From Arthrinium phaeospermum (Eukaryota; Ascomycota; Sordariomycetes; Amphisphaeriales; Apiosporaceae), in the NCBI GenBank assembly GCA_006503535.1, contig QYRS01000005.1, positions 2,728,001 to 2,792,000 of the forward strand: a stretch of 64,000 nucleotides of DNA, read 5' to 3'. Position numbers and translations under genes: made by a program. Every line of letters starts with the position of its first letter. The stretch's first letter is position 1. Below, one piece after another: positions 45,278 to 58,391 of this stretch. The notes beneath the pieces are model-generated. The model was not told the DNA's origin and made no database searches. It was given only the letters and a program-made list of their open reading frames with translations.

Positions 45278-48200
45278 TTGGGCAACGCATTTGCGCTCGC
45301 CGGCTATTCGCTCCCTAGTCACACACACTCACACACGTACACACTTGTCCCCACCTCTCTTCATTGCTGGACATGGTTACTTGGGCGATGAAGAGCTCCT
45401 TGTGGGGGGTTTCAAAAATGGAAAGGGGCGAAAATGGGGGAGGATGGGGTCAGGTCGGGGTCAGGCTGGCACCCCGCGGCTCGCAATCCCGTGTCACCCG
45501 TCGAATGTTCTACGTGTTCTCTGAGGTGTCGTGCTGAGACCCCAGCCTCTTTCAAGGCAGCAACATTGGCTGCTGGCCCTGCATCAATAGAAGGGGGCGG
45601 TGTGGGCAAGAGAAGACGAGGCGAGGCCATGAGGCCATGGGAACGAGCTATGAGATACGGAAGCATGCACTCGCGTCAGCTGCGGCGCTCGCGGGTGTGC
45701 CTCTTCCCTACACATGATTCGAACGGGCTGCGTGTCACAAATGCTCCGAATGCTTGGCCGCCAATCGGCTGCATCCCCTGTACATTCTCAAGGGCCGGAA
45801 AAGAAAAGAAAGGGGTTAGTTGGTTGGCTTACATATTGTGCACACTGCTGTTGCCTTGGGGCGAAGTGTATATTGTGACCCCGGATTTTGCACTCCACAG
45901 GCGGTGTAACCATCGAATTTTACTTTAGTTATTGCCTCTGATACACACAACACACACAAAATACACTCGTTACCGAGAATACCCATTTCGACACGCGTGA
46001 TGGTTGCGGTATTCCAAATACAGCAGCCCTCGCATCGCTGTCTCGGCCTGCTTCGGCGAGGGCACGGTCAGTAAGCATCATCGTCATCGTCAAAAAATAC
46101 TTGCCAGCCTTGTCAGCATCTCAGATGTCTGGCGGAACATGAACACCGGGCTTCCTCCGTGCATATGCGAGTGTTTCCATAAAGGGCAACAGGATCTCCC
46201 AGCCTGGTCGTGACGACTCTGAAATGTCCCAGGCGAGTGAGTCCCGTTCATTACGTTAGTTGAGGTAGAATAAAAAAAGCGATACCTCGTTTATCCATCA
46301 ATGTATCAGTGTGTCCATTGGGTTTGAGCTCGAGGTTGCAATTTCTCAAAACTTACCTTTCCCATCACACCGGCTTCGAGGACCAAAATACACGTCGATG
46401 ATTCGCTGGTAGCTCTTCTTACCACTTGAACACTTCTATGGTGATTTGCTTTTTTACCTTTTCTTCTTAATCAGCAAGTGAGACAGTGGATGAACACCGC
46501 CCTATAAGGCGAAAGAGTAACGTTACACATTGAGGAACGGGGGGTACGAGATCGGCCGTACAGGGCTTAGTTCGCCATGTTGTTGATCTCTGGCTCCTGT
46601 GCGCAATGTCTGAGAGACGCTGTACGGATGTAGTCAGTAAGTACTCACCGGTAGCCTCGGTATTTGGTGCGTGCCTAGTAAGCCTGCACCGTATTATTCG
46701 ACTTATGTCTCAGGAGTCTGACTGCCACGCATCACCCCCTGTGCAAGGGGTCTCACTCGTACCAAAATAAGCTTTCCTCGTTCGGATATGGCCGACACAT
46801 CTACCAGTGGTCCCCCTTGGCTAGCCTAACAGTCAGAGTAGTCAGATGGGCCGAAGATGCAATAACACCACCATACCACCTTCAATGGATCGTGTGCCAG
46901 GCGAACCATGATAGTCTCGACTGAGGTCACCCAGACGAGGATGAGCCGCAATTCCATGCCGTGCCACCATTTCCCCCTGGCATGGCAGCCTGGTTCCTAC
47001 ATGCCTGTGGCGCTTGTCATCGGAAGTATTCCAGCCGAGACGAGACAATAGCGCCACCCCGAGGATGACGCGAGCAGAGTCAGACTCCAAATGACGAAAC
47101 AGTATTGCTTTCAAGCCATTTTTCTTCGCTGCACGTGAGGGCTTTCTTGTCTCGCCTTTAATTGCCTTGGGCAAGTACGCCTAAGTATCGCGTTTCACCC
47201 CCAAAGAACACATCACCAAGCAACGTAGAAATGAAAAAAAGCAAATCTTAGCCTCCGCGAATGATAGCTCCCGTATTGGCACCCCTGTCTCCCCGGACTG
47301 TAACGGGCAACGTGATTGGCTACACGGAAGAGATGAGTGTGCCTCCTTTACATAAGAAAACCAGTAGCAGGGGCTGGAAATTCTCCGACACGGTAATCTT
47401 GCTCTGCTCTGCGTAATGCTCTTATGAACCCCGCAATCCAGATATAGCACAACGGGAGACACACACCAGCCAGGGGCAGGTGAGAGGCAACTGACTGACT
47501 TGAGACCAAAAGACCAATTAGGCAATTGCCATCGAGCTGCTACCGCATATGGCGGTCGCCTGAAACGGCTGCCCATGCTGTCATAGTGAGGTAGGGCACC
47601 GGCATCACGTACCTGACAGCGCAACATGGCAGTAACCAAAACTTCGTGTGGCGGCACACCTCAGTGGCTGCCCAACCTGTCAATATGTCAATGCTTGGAT
47701 TGACTTTTTGTGGAAAAATATTTATCGAGTTTTGCATGCCCATCTTCTTTGCTTTCTTCGCTCTTGGGGCGACAGACGGCGCAAGCAGGGCGTCCGGGGG
47801 CTGGTTTGCACGCGGCGCATCCTGCGGTTGTCATTAATCTGTCATATGATTTCCTCCTTGCGCATACTTGGGCATGATATTGCAGGCGTAGTAGCACCCG
47901 CTGGTCACGCCATGCCCGTCGGATCTGTACAGAGAAGTCGGCAAAGGGTCAGCTCGGATGAAACCCCGGGATACGGTAAGCATTTGATGATGGGCTTTCC
48001 TGTCTCCACGTAGCTCGTTGCCAGGAAACTTGCAGAAGGGTTATTCGCGGACAATTGGGTGGCGTTCATCCCATTCCGCTGGGCCCGGCAAAGGCTGGTT
48101 GGACATGGCGCACACTCAATTGAGAAAAGGCTGAAGGCTGACAGAACGCAAGGAGGCGTGACTTGCCACGCTTGCGGAGCGACGTGACCGTTATGGACTT

Positions 48201-51200
48201 GGAATAAGCTCCAAAGCCTCCATCGTGTCAGATGGAGGGTGATGGTGAGGCTGGTGGTGAAGGTGTCGCCATTTTTTGAAGTATCGACCGAGCAATGTGC
48301 TCGTAAAGGTTTGTACATTCAAGTTACTCGATACATCAAGGTCGAATTTGAGTTGGCCGTCTGGTGCTAACTGCAGATTGGGAAGGTTGATCTGCGATAG
48401 AGTTCGGAGCTAGATACCGTGGGGCTGGCACAGCAACATGCAGCCAGAGACACGGGCAAGCGGTGCGGCCTACTACTGGCAGCTAGGGAACCATAGAACA
48501 TTCCTTGCCAAACTCTGGCTCCAATCCCTGACCGGAAGCGTCAGTCCACAAGACACGCAGAGAAAACACTTTCGGCTTAGAAGCATGGCCGACATCGCCT
48601 GACTATTGTACCTGGCAGTTGCTTCAGATCGCGATCAACGTTGTAGATCTGGGGTTCCAATGTGTGAGTAAGCAGGGAAGCAGCTAGCTTCGCTTCAAGA
48701 AGCGGGGAATAGGCCAGAGGTTCTGTTGTCCCATACAGTATTTATGCGATGCTGGTCCGTGGTACTGGCCTGTGAACCTATCAGACTGTTGGCACTGGCC
48801 GACAGCCTTAACCGTTGGAAAAATTTCCTAAAGCGGTGAAGCCATCGCGGGGATTAACCCTGTCGATAAGCCTGAGGAAAAGGCAGCTAGGTTACCGCAA
48901 GGATAGAAACTTGGTCGTAGCTCACGTCATCATGTTTAGTGAATGTCAGGGTCCTTCGACTATGCTGTTATTTAGCACTCTACGCGTGGGAGTCACCGGG
49001 TAAGGACAAGTCCAGCCAAGGCCAGTACAGCCTGTTGATGCAACCCTTATCAGACGGGAGATCAACAAAAACGTGAAGGATGCCGGTGTCGGCAATCGGA
49101 TTCGCGGCGACACTGCCACGATGGCGACTCGGAGGGGCGTCTGGCCCGGACAGAAGCCCGGGACCGCCAACAAACACGGGCAAAGCGTGCGCGTACAGAC
49201 AAGTGTCACGACTTACTATGAGCAAGATCAGCGCGGCACCTCCGGAAAATTCCTGATGATTCGTAATCGATGCAACGAGATTTCTGTTAATCAGTCACAT
49301 GGGCACACGTTGTCGTAACCTCGAGGGTCATCTTGCCCAATTGTGGACACCTACTGAATCCTTCCCATATCGTATCTTGACCTGCCAATCCATTTTGGGA
49401 ACCGGGAAGCGCCTAGAGAGATACGATATGGATTGGAAACGGGCAATTGGTGCTGGGCGCTGATTGTCTGGAACAAGATTCTCGTCCGGACTAGAAAGAC
49501 CGGCGCGGCGAACTAGAGATTAGACAAGTCCACGCGAGGCCTGACGGTCGGAGGCTGGACGTTGGTAGGTGGTCAGGCTGCGCAGAGCTGGGTCTCGACG
49601 ATGCTGGCGTTAAACTGGTGACGGAATCCACAGCGGGAGCTCTAAAGGGTATCTTTGGAGTCAATCGCACAGACGCGGTGAGGGATCAAGGATCAACCCC
49701 GATCAAGATCGCCTCATGCTGCCCGCCGCCGCGATCCAATGCGACGGGACACCACCAAGAGAGCCCAGCAGACGTCGTACGGCAGATATCTTTCCCGCGT
49801 TTCATTTGGAGGAGATAAGGCGCAGGGCGTTCGTTGTGAGGAATGAGTCAGCCAAAGAAGCTCAACTGCGCACGCAGGCTTGTCGCGGCGAGGCAGTGCC
49901 GGGCGGGCGGGAGCTGAAAAACGAAACTCTGCAGCATTCGCATCCGGCGACGCTGCTAACAAAGGCGGTTAGCTTGATCCGCTCCACCCTCCAACGAAAG
50001 CGACATGAGCTAATCTGAGATATTGTTGACGAAAGATCCCAGCGGTGAACCTAAGTTTTTCGGTGGGTTAGTAGCTGCCGTTCGTGTTTAGGTAGGTAGG
50101 GTTAGGTGGTATGCTATTAGGTACATACATATATGTACGGCGATGAACACAGAAGGACATTGGCCAGCACATGAACTCTGTCTGTGAGGGTAATGCATTC
50201 GAAAGCGAAATGGGAAACGGCATGGCGATCTCCAGAAGGATGCGTTCGCCATGTTGTTTCCAAGGTGAAACCCACCTCTGCGCAGCAGCGTAGCGTGAGG
50301 GAAGAAAGAAAGAAAAAACTTGAGAAGGGTCTGCAAGGTGGAGAAGGGTAGCATGGGCGAAAAGAAATATGTAACGATATCTCGCGAGTTGCAAGAGGTG
50401 TTCAGTGAGATTCCTACATGATGCATGCCGCTACGGCATTGCTTGACTGATTGTGACGTGACCCTGGGTGCCGCATCTGTTTTGGCAAGTGCAGTATCTG
50501 AGGTCGGAGGTCTGAGGTTTGAAGTCGGCCAACTGAAAGCGGGTCTTGGTCTTAGTCTTGGGTCTTAGACAGCGGAGAGGCACAGTGACCTTGCATGGTG
50601 GAGTGGCAGGAGTGGCTTCCCACTTACAGCACGAAGTCGCATATCGGCGACACGATACACCACCACACAGCCATACAAGATCCGGAGCCACAGCAGCTGT
50701 ATCAAGCAGTGAAATTGCAGCCCGTAGCCCACCATGGCCTGGGGCCATAGTCCATAATCTTGATTCATCAGGGTTGTTCATTCACATAAACAGGACTTCA
50801 AAGACATGATAACCACTGTTTGACCAAGACCGGTTCCGTGATGGGGAAAAACTGCGAGGAGGGGTATAGAGGGGCAGCTGCTGGGTACTCCCAAAGTACT
50901 GCCTTAGCTCGCCCACTACTTCGCATGTACCTACCAGTCTCCAGTGCAGCGATATGTAGAAACCCCAGCGAAACTAGGTAGCTGAGGATAAGTCTGTCCA
51001 GACTACCATCTTATTCACTGTAGTATAAGGTAGTAGCAGCGTGTAGGCATATGTAAGACAGTGGATGTTGTTATGGGATATCAAAAGCACAGAGAGGTCA
51101 GCTACCGACATGAGTGCCGTCGACATCATTGGATGCTGCCGATCCAAAATCCTCAGTTCGGCCGAGTGCTAGAGGCCGCCGTCAGCTCTCCGTCATCTAT

Positions 51201-54190
51201 GCAGAGGTCACCTCCCCCTACTAGCCACAGGCTCAGTCAGCTATGTAAAAGCCGTGAAACATGATCCTGCAGGCGAGTTATGAGCGTGACGGCACCGCGG
51301 AAGCCAATGGGAGCAGCCCCTACAGGCTGGAGTCTCAGATAGTACCCTGAGCGAGCCACCCTACGACTTCGCCCGGGCCTGTGCCGTGTTTGATTAAGGG
51401 AAAAGGGCTTTGATGAAGAACCGAGAACCTTGGATGCCGAGCGTTGGTGGTTGGAGCTGATCTTCAACCCTCACTTTCACCACCCCATGCACCATGTGCA
51501 TAGGCCCGTACATGGTATGGGTGGAACCCTCGTGGATCTTCGAGCGACCCCATCCCACTACTATACGACATGAGCAGGTAGGGATCGGTGATTCGGTGCG
51601 GTGCTGAGAAAAGTTGGGCTACTTGTTCAGTGACTTGTTGACCTGTCTGTACAGTATGCCTATGCAGCCATGTTGTGTTGGAGATGGAGGATTGCGGGTC
51701 GCCTTGGAGGTATTGTGAAGCTTAAAGTGTGTCGTACCCGCATTATGCCCATGTGTCAAGCACACACTGAACGAAGTCGTTTTTTTTTTCTTTCGCCAGG
51801 GCACATCATCCTGCCGACCTCGCTTTTCGGTGAGGCAGGAGAATTTACTCGATGTCGTGCTGTGCCGTCGCACAAGTGTTTGGCACCGCGTCGTACGGGC
51901 GGGCGACCCTGTGACTGCTGCGAGCATGCCTGTGTTAATCTTCATCTGTCAGTAGCCGCGATGTCGCACGAGAACCCCAGATTATCCCTTCTGCTCCCCC
52001 AGGCAGTTTGTTTCCCATGATGGCTTCCCTGATTGGGCAAACCGGTCGTCGCTGCCGAGCCCACCCGATGCAAATCCATCAATCAGTGTGTGTGCCTTCG
52101 TCTGCTCGCTAGCCGGGTTGCAAGTCGGTCTTAGACATACAGATTTTTCTGTTTCGAATACTGTACTGCAGATTATGTAGGCATGCCTGTAACTACTCCG
52201 ATTTGCCGTCGAGGCTAGTGAGCCAGCAGGAGGGGTCTGTTTACGGGGTGATTGGCTCGCAATCACGGCAATGACGCCATTGCGCAGAGCAACTCGTACG
52301 GTTTGGCCCTCGTATGTGAAGGATTGTACGGAGTACTGTATGTCAAAATAGCCCATGCCATGGGAGCATGGGCAGTATGTATGGGAGGCAGAGATATGTA
52401 CGAGTATGTAGAGGGCAGAACAGACATCAATGCAAAGTGCGGAGATGAGTGGTCGGTGTTTGGCCGATTCTGTAGCCGGCCTTTGAAAACTAGCGCATGC
52501 CCTAAAAATGTACCTACAAGGATGCACACCTTGTCCCAGGCCAGGGAGGTGCATCAAAACCTCCATCCTCAATTACAGGCCCCTACCCAACCAGGCTGCT
52601 GATCACTGTAATCAACCCATCTGATGCGATTCACTGATTGATCAATCTCTTCTCTTGTTGATAAGATAGCCCTGTCTTAGCTAGGAACCGGCAGCTAGTT
52701 GGTATGTTTTGCAGTAGTCTTCCACCTTCACGCTTTCTTCGACACACGTACTGTGCTGGCTGGCCCCCTAACATTTGGCATAAAGGATGCGCACCTGGAT
52801 CAGAGGTGTTCTTGCATCAACGGCTAGTATAAAATGAAGCTCCGTCATGGTTGGAGGTGGGGTTGAGAGAATGGATTCAGTTCCGAAATATCCTCGACTA
52901 ACCCCCTCGCCAATTCTGGGGTCCGTCATTACAGGCCCTGGAAAAGATCCGAGAGCCGTGTGTTAGTATTCTCCTTGTGCATACCTCAATTTCCGGACAT
53001 GTACCAGGGAAGTTCGGCTGAGCAACCGTAGCATTGCAAGAGAGCATTACAGCGCTGTAACGTGCCCTTCTGTCTACTTTCCTCACCTGGCCCTCCTCCC
53101 CTCTCACCTCTTCCTACCTAGCCTTGCATGTCTACTATGTAAGTACCATGTACATCCAGGGTAAGATGGGAGTAGCCGGCCCCGACTTTGAGCGAAAAGC
53201 TTCTCATTGGCCCGGGTCCATTACTATGTTGGCAGCGTGCCGGCCAGCGTCGCACTGTGGGAGCGAAACGCGTTGGGTATGCCGCACCACAAGCGACGTC
53301 CAGAAGGAGTGTGTACCACCCGGAAGATTGTCGAGATCTATCTCCTCAAGTGGTGATGCTACATCATCCGCACCGGCGACGTGGGGGTTCCATTACGTGT
53401 TGGCGCAACGAGCAAAACGGATACCGCCACACGGCTTCCTCGCAACTGGGCAACAAAGCATGACTACATGCGGCTTCTGATAACATTGACTTCATGACCT
53501 GGGCTACCTAAAAGTCGTTCATCTTTCGTTTTAAGATGTCATGCCACGAACGCTGCTCGGATGTAGGTCGGAGTCAATGCCCCAAAATCAATGTCGAGTC
53601 GGATAATGCGTGCACCTTGTCTTGGGGCGAGGCCAGCCCCCATGATGCCGATCTCCAGGGGGTTTGGGCTCATATTTGTAACGATATCAAGTTGAGTCAA
53701 GCGATGCATACAGCTTTCGAACCAAGCCCACTCAACGGATTTGATAGGCTCCCAGCGTGAAACATTCGCAATGTGTCCGTTGTTGTATGCTGGCAGCAAA
53801 AGTTTCCCATGTTGGTCGGGTACCGGGTGAATCTGCGGCCGATATACCTGGCAGATAGTTGTGGTACTTCACGAACCCATGTTTTTGGTGCCAACGTTCG
53901 AGATATCGGCACAGTCTCTACGTGGCGCCCGGCTCCCTGTCGTATTGAGTCGTCTCCTGAGGCCACTACTCGCTAGTCATGCCACTCATCCAGGTGCCCA
54001 GCTACCTCGCATGCATCTCTACCTTACCATACTCTGCCATGGGTTTTTCAATTTCGTACATCCACATGGCGCTGGGGATCTGGTGTTACGTGTACACGAT
54101 AATGCAAGAAGGTGTAAGCAGATCAGGTATAATCTCTGATCAATTCTGCATAGTAAAGAGGCGAAAAGTGTCCTGCCCCGCCGTGCGGCG

Positions 54191-54220
54191 CGATGCGATG
54201 CGATGCGATGTGATGTGATG
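54191..54220 (+). repeat. Pentanucleotide repeat (CGATG)n
   Basis: Four CGATG units are followed by two TGATG variants. Confidence 0.9.
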
Positions 54221-57073
54221 AATGGCGGCCGTTTCGATGCTATTTCGATTTCCCACTCATAATTTCAATCCCAGATCCCCGAAAGAGGTCCACGGGTACG
54301 GCCAGGTGAAGTACAGGTAATTGCCAGACAGACCGCGGGCAGGACAGACCTATCAAAAACGGGTGACGGCGGGAAGATTAGCGCAGGGTCCATGTTCCAT
54401 TTGCAGCAGCCCCCCGTTCAGGCCCCCGTTATTACTTCCTATTGTGCAGGGAAGGGACCGCGCCCGCAAGGCAAAGGCCAGTGCCAGCCCTGTAGAGAAA
54501 CGGGCGCCTGTGCAGAAGCCGCCTGTGCCCTGTGCTTGCGCTGGATTCAACCTCCCACCAGCTCGAGCCTAATTTGGTTCCCGTCCGACCGTCCATGCTA
54601 GGTTCCTTGCTTTTGCCCATCAATCCATCTTCACCCAGATGCGATGGATGCAGCTAATATTGGAATCGAGAAGAGATGTGCCCTAATCAAAACGCAAGAG
54701 AGCGGCACGGCACAGAGGCAAGCAAAGCAAGGAAGAAGAAAGCCTTCGAATGGCCTCGACTCAACATTAATAATATTGTGTGGTTGCTTAATGATTCGTT
54801 TTTAATGATATGTAGCGTTTAGGCGCTCCAACATCGAACGCCCCTCGGTATTGGTTGGCCCTGCTGCCCATCTTAGCCGCAGGCACTTCCAGTACCTAGC
54901 CCTCCCCCCGCAGTCAGGGAACTGGATCAAATAACGAACTGCGACTTGCCTAGCCGGAAGATATATGCACAGACGCAAACGCACTCGCTCAGCCAACAAC
55001 CAAGACCTTCTCAACCTCTAAATATAGGGTTGGCTCTTACAATATTGAAATGACAGATGACGATGGTCAATGTGTGTTCACGCTGTGCTGTGAGGTAGGT
55101 ATGCACATCGTGGCTGGCAGCGATCAAAGCCAACCGCATGTATCCATCATGGAAAGACCCGTCTCTGACTGACTGCCCGCTTGCTTGCTTGCGGGCTCGC
55201 TTCCTTCAAAAAATGGTTGATGGGGGCACAACCCGAGGATGCAGCCATGCATGATATTTTGTAGCAAACTGCATGACCGGCTTTTCATGCTACTACCAAC
55301 CAAGGCACCAAGAGAGCGTTGCATCTGTCATCTGCTTTGGGCACCCCTGATGGCTATCCGATAAGCACTTTTGAGCTTAACCTTTGCGGCGCAGGCTCAT
55401 TCGCCCGTTCACCTCGTCGGGTCTGCATCGCTGTTTGCTGACGGGTTCGGGCCGAGACCTCTGGAGACATGTACAGGCAGGTATATGGAGTTGAACTGAT
55501 TCTTTTCTCTCTTCTCTCCTTTGCGTCAGCCTTCATTACTTAATCTCATTTCGAGCATCCCTGGCTTCAGGACGCCACAAAGTGACAAGATACGAGCCTA
55601 CATGGTCGCACGGCAGCGTCCTTGGCCTGCAGTCAGCCAGTGGGAAAAGATTGGCAGGCAAGCAGGGTACGAGGGCCCAGCATTGGTGCCGGCGCAGTGA
55701 CATCAGTTCAGCCACGCGGGGAAATAGACACCACCACCAACTTCTACTGGGCATGCATATCATGTAGTGACCCCTCCGGTGCGATTCCGACTTGGTACTG
55801 TACGGTGCTGCAGCCATTACAACGGCTCGAATTTAGGCTTGACCCGTATTCAACATGGGAGGCGTAGCCAAATATGCATCGCCCATCCATCCATTCCATC
55901 CACCCATCCGCCGCCCATTACTCCATTTCCCTCTACTCTCCAGACAAGCGAGAAAGAGAAGGGAAAGAAAAAAGGGTTGGCAACACAAATGCAATGCACA
56001 CAACCCCTCTACTAGGGTCGGGGCAGCGAGGGTTTCGTCCGATCAAATCAACGGCCGCATACAACCACATACGCTCATCTCCCATGAGCCCAATGTCTTA
56101 GAAAATAAATGGGCATTGCCGGAGTTGTCTATTCAGATTGCTCTCGTTTGCCGGAGGCAGAGAGATGCGATTATGATTTTGATTATGACTATGATATGAT
56201 ACACTGCGCCTGCAGCGACAAGGACGGATCGGCAAGAGACTGGCGGGTGGCGTATGATACCCGACTGATAGATCTGATAGACCTTGCTTGCTTGCCCTCC
56301 CTGCCGAGTGGTCGAACCCCCATACCCGCGCCCGTTCAGTCGCCGCGACCAGTCGAGGTGGCTCATGCCAGGATTCGAAGCCACGGCTTTGATTGCTGAC
56401 TACTAATCGGGAGCGCACACACCAAAAGTTATGGTGACAGCCATCAGCAAGGTCATTGCTGGGGATGGGTGGCTGTCCTCCCGAAGTACTTCGGCAGCCT
56501 CATCAGATATGCTAGCAGCTGTTGTGGCAGGACGATGTAGGTTTGAGGCAGGTCGCCTTTCCCTTTTGCTTCAATCTGCACAGCGCATACATAGCATACA
56601 TCATCTGGATCAAAACTATGTCAATGTGGTCCGACAAGATTTAATTGCCCGTCCTCCCCCCATCCCACTCCAAATTTACGATGCGGATCAACATGGAATT
56701 TTGGATGAATGGCATGCACAATCATGTGGACGACAAGTCGTTGGCCAAGGTTAATCGTGATGGAGAGACAGTGTCGCGTCGTCGGACGAAAAGGCCCTTG
56801 GTGTCTTGGAAAGACCAAGAGGAAAGAAGAGAAAAAAAATTAATCATCAAAAGTGTGTTATGCAAAAGTACCTCGAGGCTCTCGACGACCCGCCGGATGG
56901 TTTGGGCAAGTATCGCGATGTACCGCAGGGTATCTCGCAGGGTCCCGCTAGTGGACGCTAAGAGCAGTAAGTGGTTGGAAGCGCTTAAGATGGACCGACG
57001 ATGGCTACCAGGGTAGCGACATGGATTGATAGGTGCCAAGCTTGGACCCCATCCACATCCACCAGCGACGCTG

Positions 57074-57099
57074 TGCAGGTGCAGGTGCAGGTGCAGGTA
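57074..57099 (+). repeat. Hexanucleotide repeat (GTGCAG)n
   Basis: Four units plus two bases lie in tandem. Confidence 0.9.
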
Positions 57100-58391
57100 T
57101 CAATTCCCAGCTACTGTCTGCCCTCTGCTCTGTACATCCCACTAGCCCATACAGACCCAACCCAGCCAGTCCTGTCGCCTCGACTCGACTTCTCTCTCTG
57201 CACTTTCCTTCTCCGGCAGGTAGGTATGTATGTAGGTACTGGATGTACCTAGCGCAAATGTCTCCCAACTTTTACTGCAGTCTGCCTGCTGCTTGCTGCT
57301 TGCTCGACTCGTGTCTTTTTTCGGCAGGCCGTGGCAGCAAAAAAGAGAAATACGACATACGGGGTGCGCACGAAAGAGGGCCTGGGACACGAGAGGGAAA
57401 AGGGACGTCCTACATCCGCCCCCGTCGCCCACTCTCTGCCCCGACCTCAGCCAGCTCCCAGACGACTGTGTAACTACTGCCTGCCAGCTTGTCCATCCAT
57501 CACAGGCGTTTTCCCGCCCCATCAAACACATAGCTTCGGCCTACGGCACGTTGGGGCCATGATAGTAGTGCCATCCTCCTCCGTCCAGCCCTCCTCCACC
57601 TCCACTTGCTGTTGTCCAAAGTATCATCATACCTTGCTTTGCCCTCTAGCATGCCACCTCTGCCATGTACTAGGACCCAGTACCAGCAAGACCTACTCGA
57701 CCTAGCGCCTAGGGGACTCGGGGTGGAGCCAGTCGCTTCCATCATCTCTTAAGCCTTTTGTCGTCCTGCCCAAACGAACCAACCCTGCTCCCTCGAACAC
57801 ACCCTGGTCGCCAGTACGTAGATGGGGCAGCGATGTGCATCTCCCGCCGATATCTCTACTGTTTCCGCTAGCGGACCCATGGTATCAGACATTCATACAG
57901 ACTTACATCGCCCGAGAAAAGGACCCTCTTCCCATCACCACTACTACCACCCTGATCTTGAACCCCTCTGCTCGTCCGAACCCTTTCTTCATCGGTTCAC
58001 ATCGCCGCTACAGAGCAGACAGACCCTGGGCTGCTTGCTGCTTGTCTCGAGCACCCTCCTTTTCCCTGCTGCTGCTACTGTTGTTGCTTGCTGCTTGCTG
58101 TCGTGTCTGGCGGCGGGACCAGGCAGCGCTACTTTGTTGTTGTTCGATTTGGATCATCGGCCCCCCATATGTTGATCAGCTTTAGCCATCCCCACCCTTT
58201 CCTGCATGACCTCTCCTTCTAGTGGGCCTATGACCTTGGCTAGGAATATCTGATCTTCGCTTCATAACGCCACGCTCCCTCGAGGAACTCCTCCGGTTCT
58301 CTGTTTCACTTTGTTCCTCATTCTCCGCGAGGACTACTTCTACTACGACTTGGGTCGAAGGGGACCTTCGTCGTCTTACACACTCTCAGCC

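Larger units (their letters stand above)
45278..58391. other. Gene desert (about 13 kb) upstream of the Zn2Cys6 regulator
   Basis: No complete gene, tRNA, LTR or transposase signature was recognised. Base composition is ordinary (not RIP-like), yet readings are short and motif-free on both strands. Simple repeats are frequent: (GATGC)n at 54191-54220, (CATC/CCAT)n near 55884-55910, GATTATGA-type repeats near 56168-56200, (GTGCAG)n at 57074-57099, and scattered GTAGGTAGG and CTTGCTTGC runs. The final 1-2 kb (C/T-rich with CTACTAC and CTGCTGCTG runs) are probably the promoter and long leader of the gene at 58392. Non-coding transcripts cannot be excluded. Confidence 0.45.

Noticed and set aside
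46842..47657. Two adjacent minus-strand readings (110 and 158 codons)
   Set aside because: Neither shows a motif or can be joined in phase with plausible splice sites.
56330..56460. Minus-strand tRNA candidate with a TTCGAATCC loop and partly pairing ends
   Set aside because: The T-stem fails, the D-arm has no A-box and the total length is wrong; probably chance.
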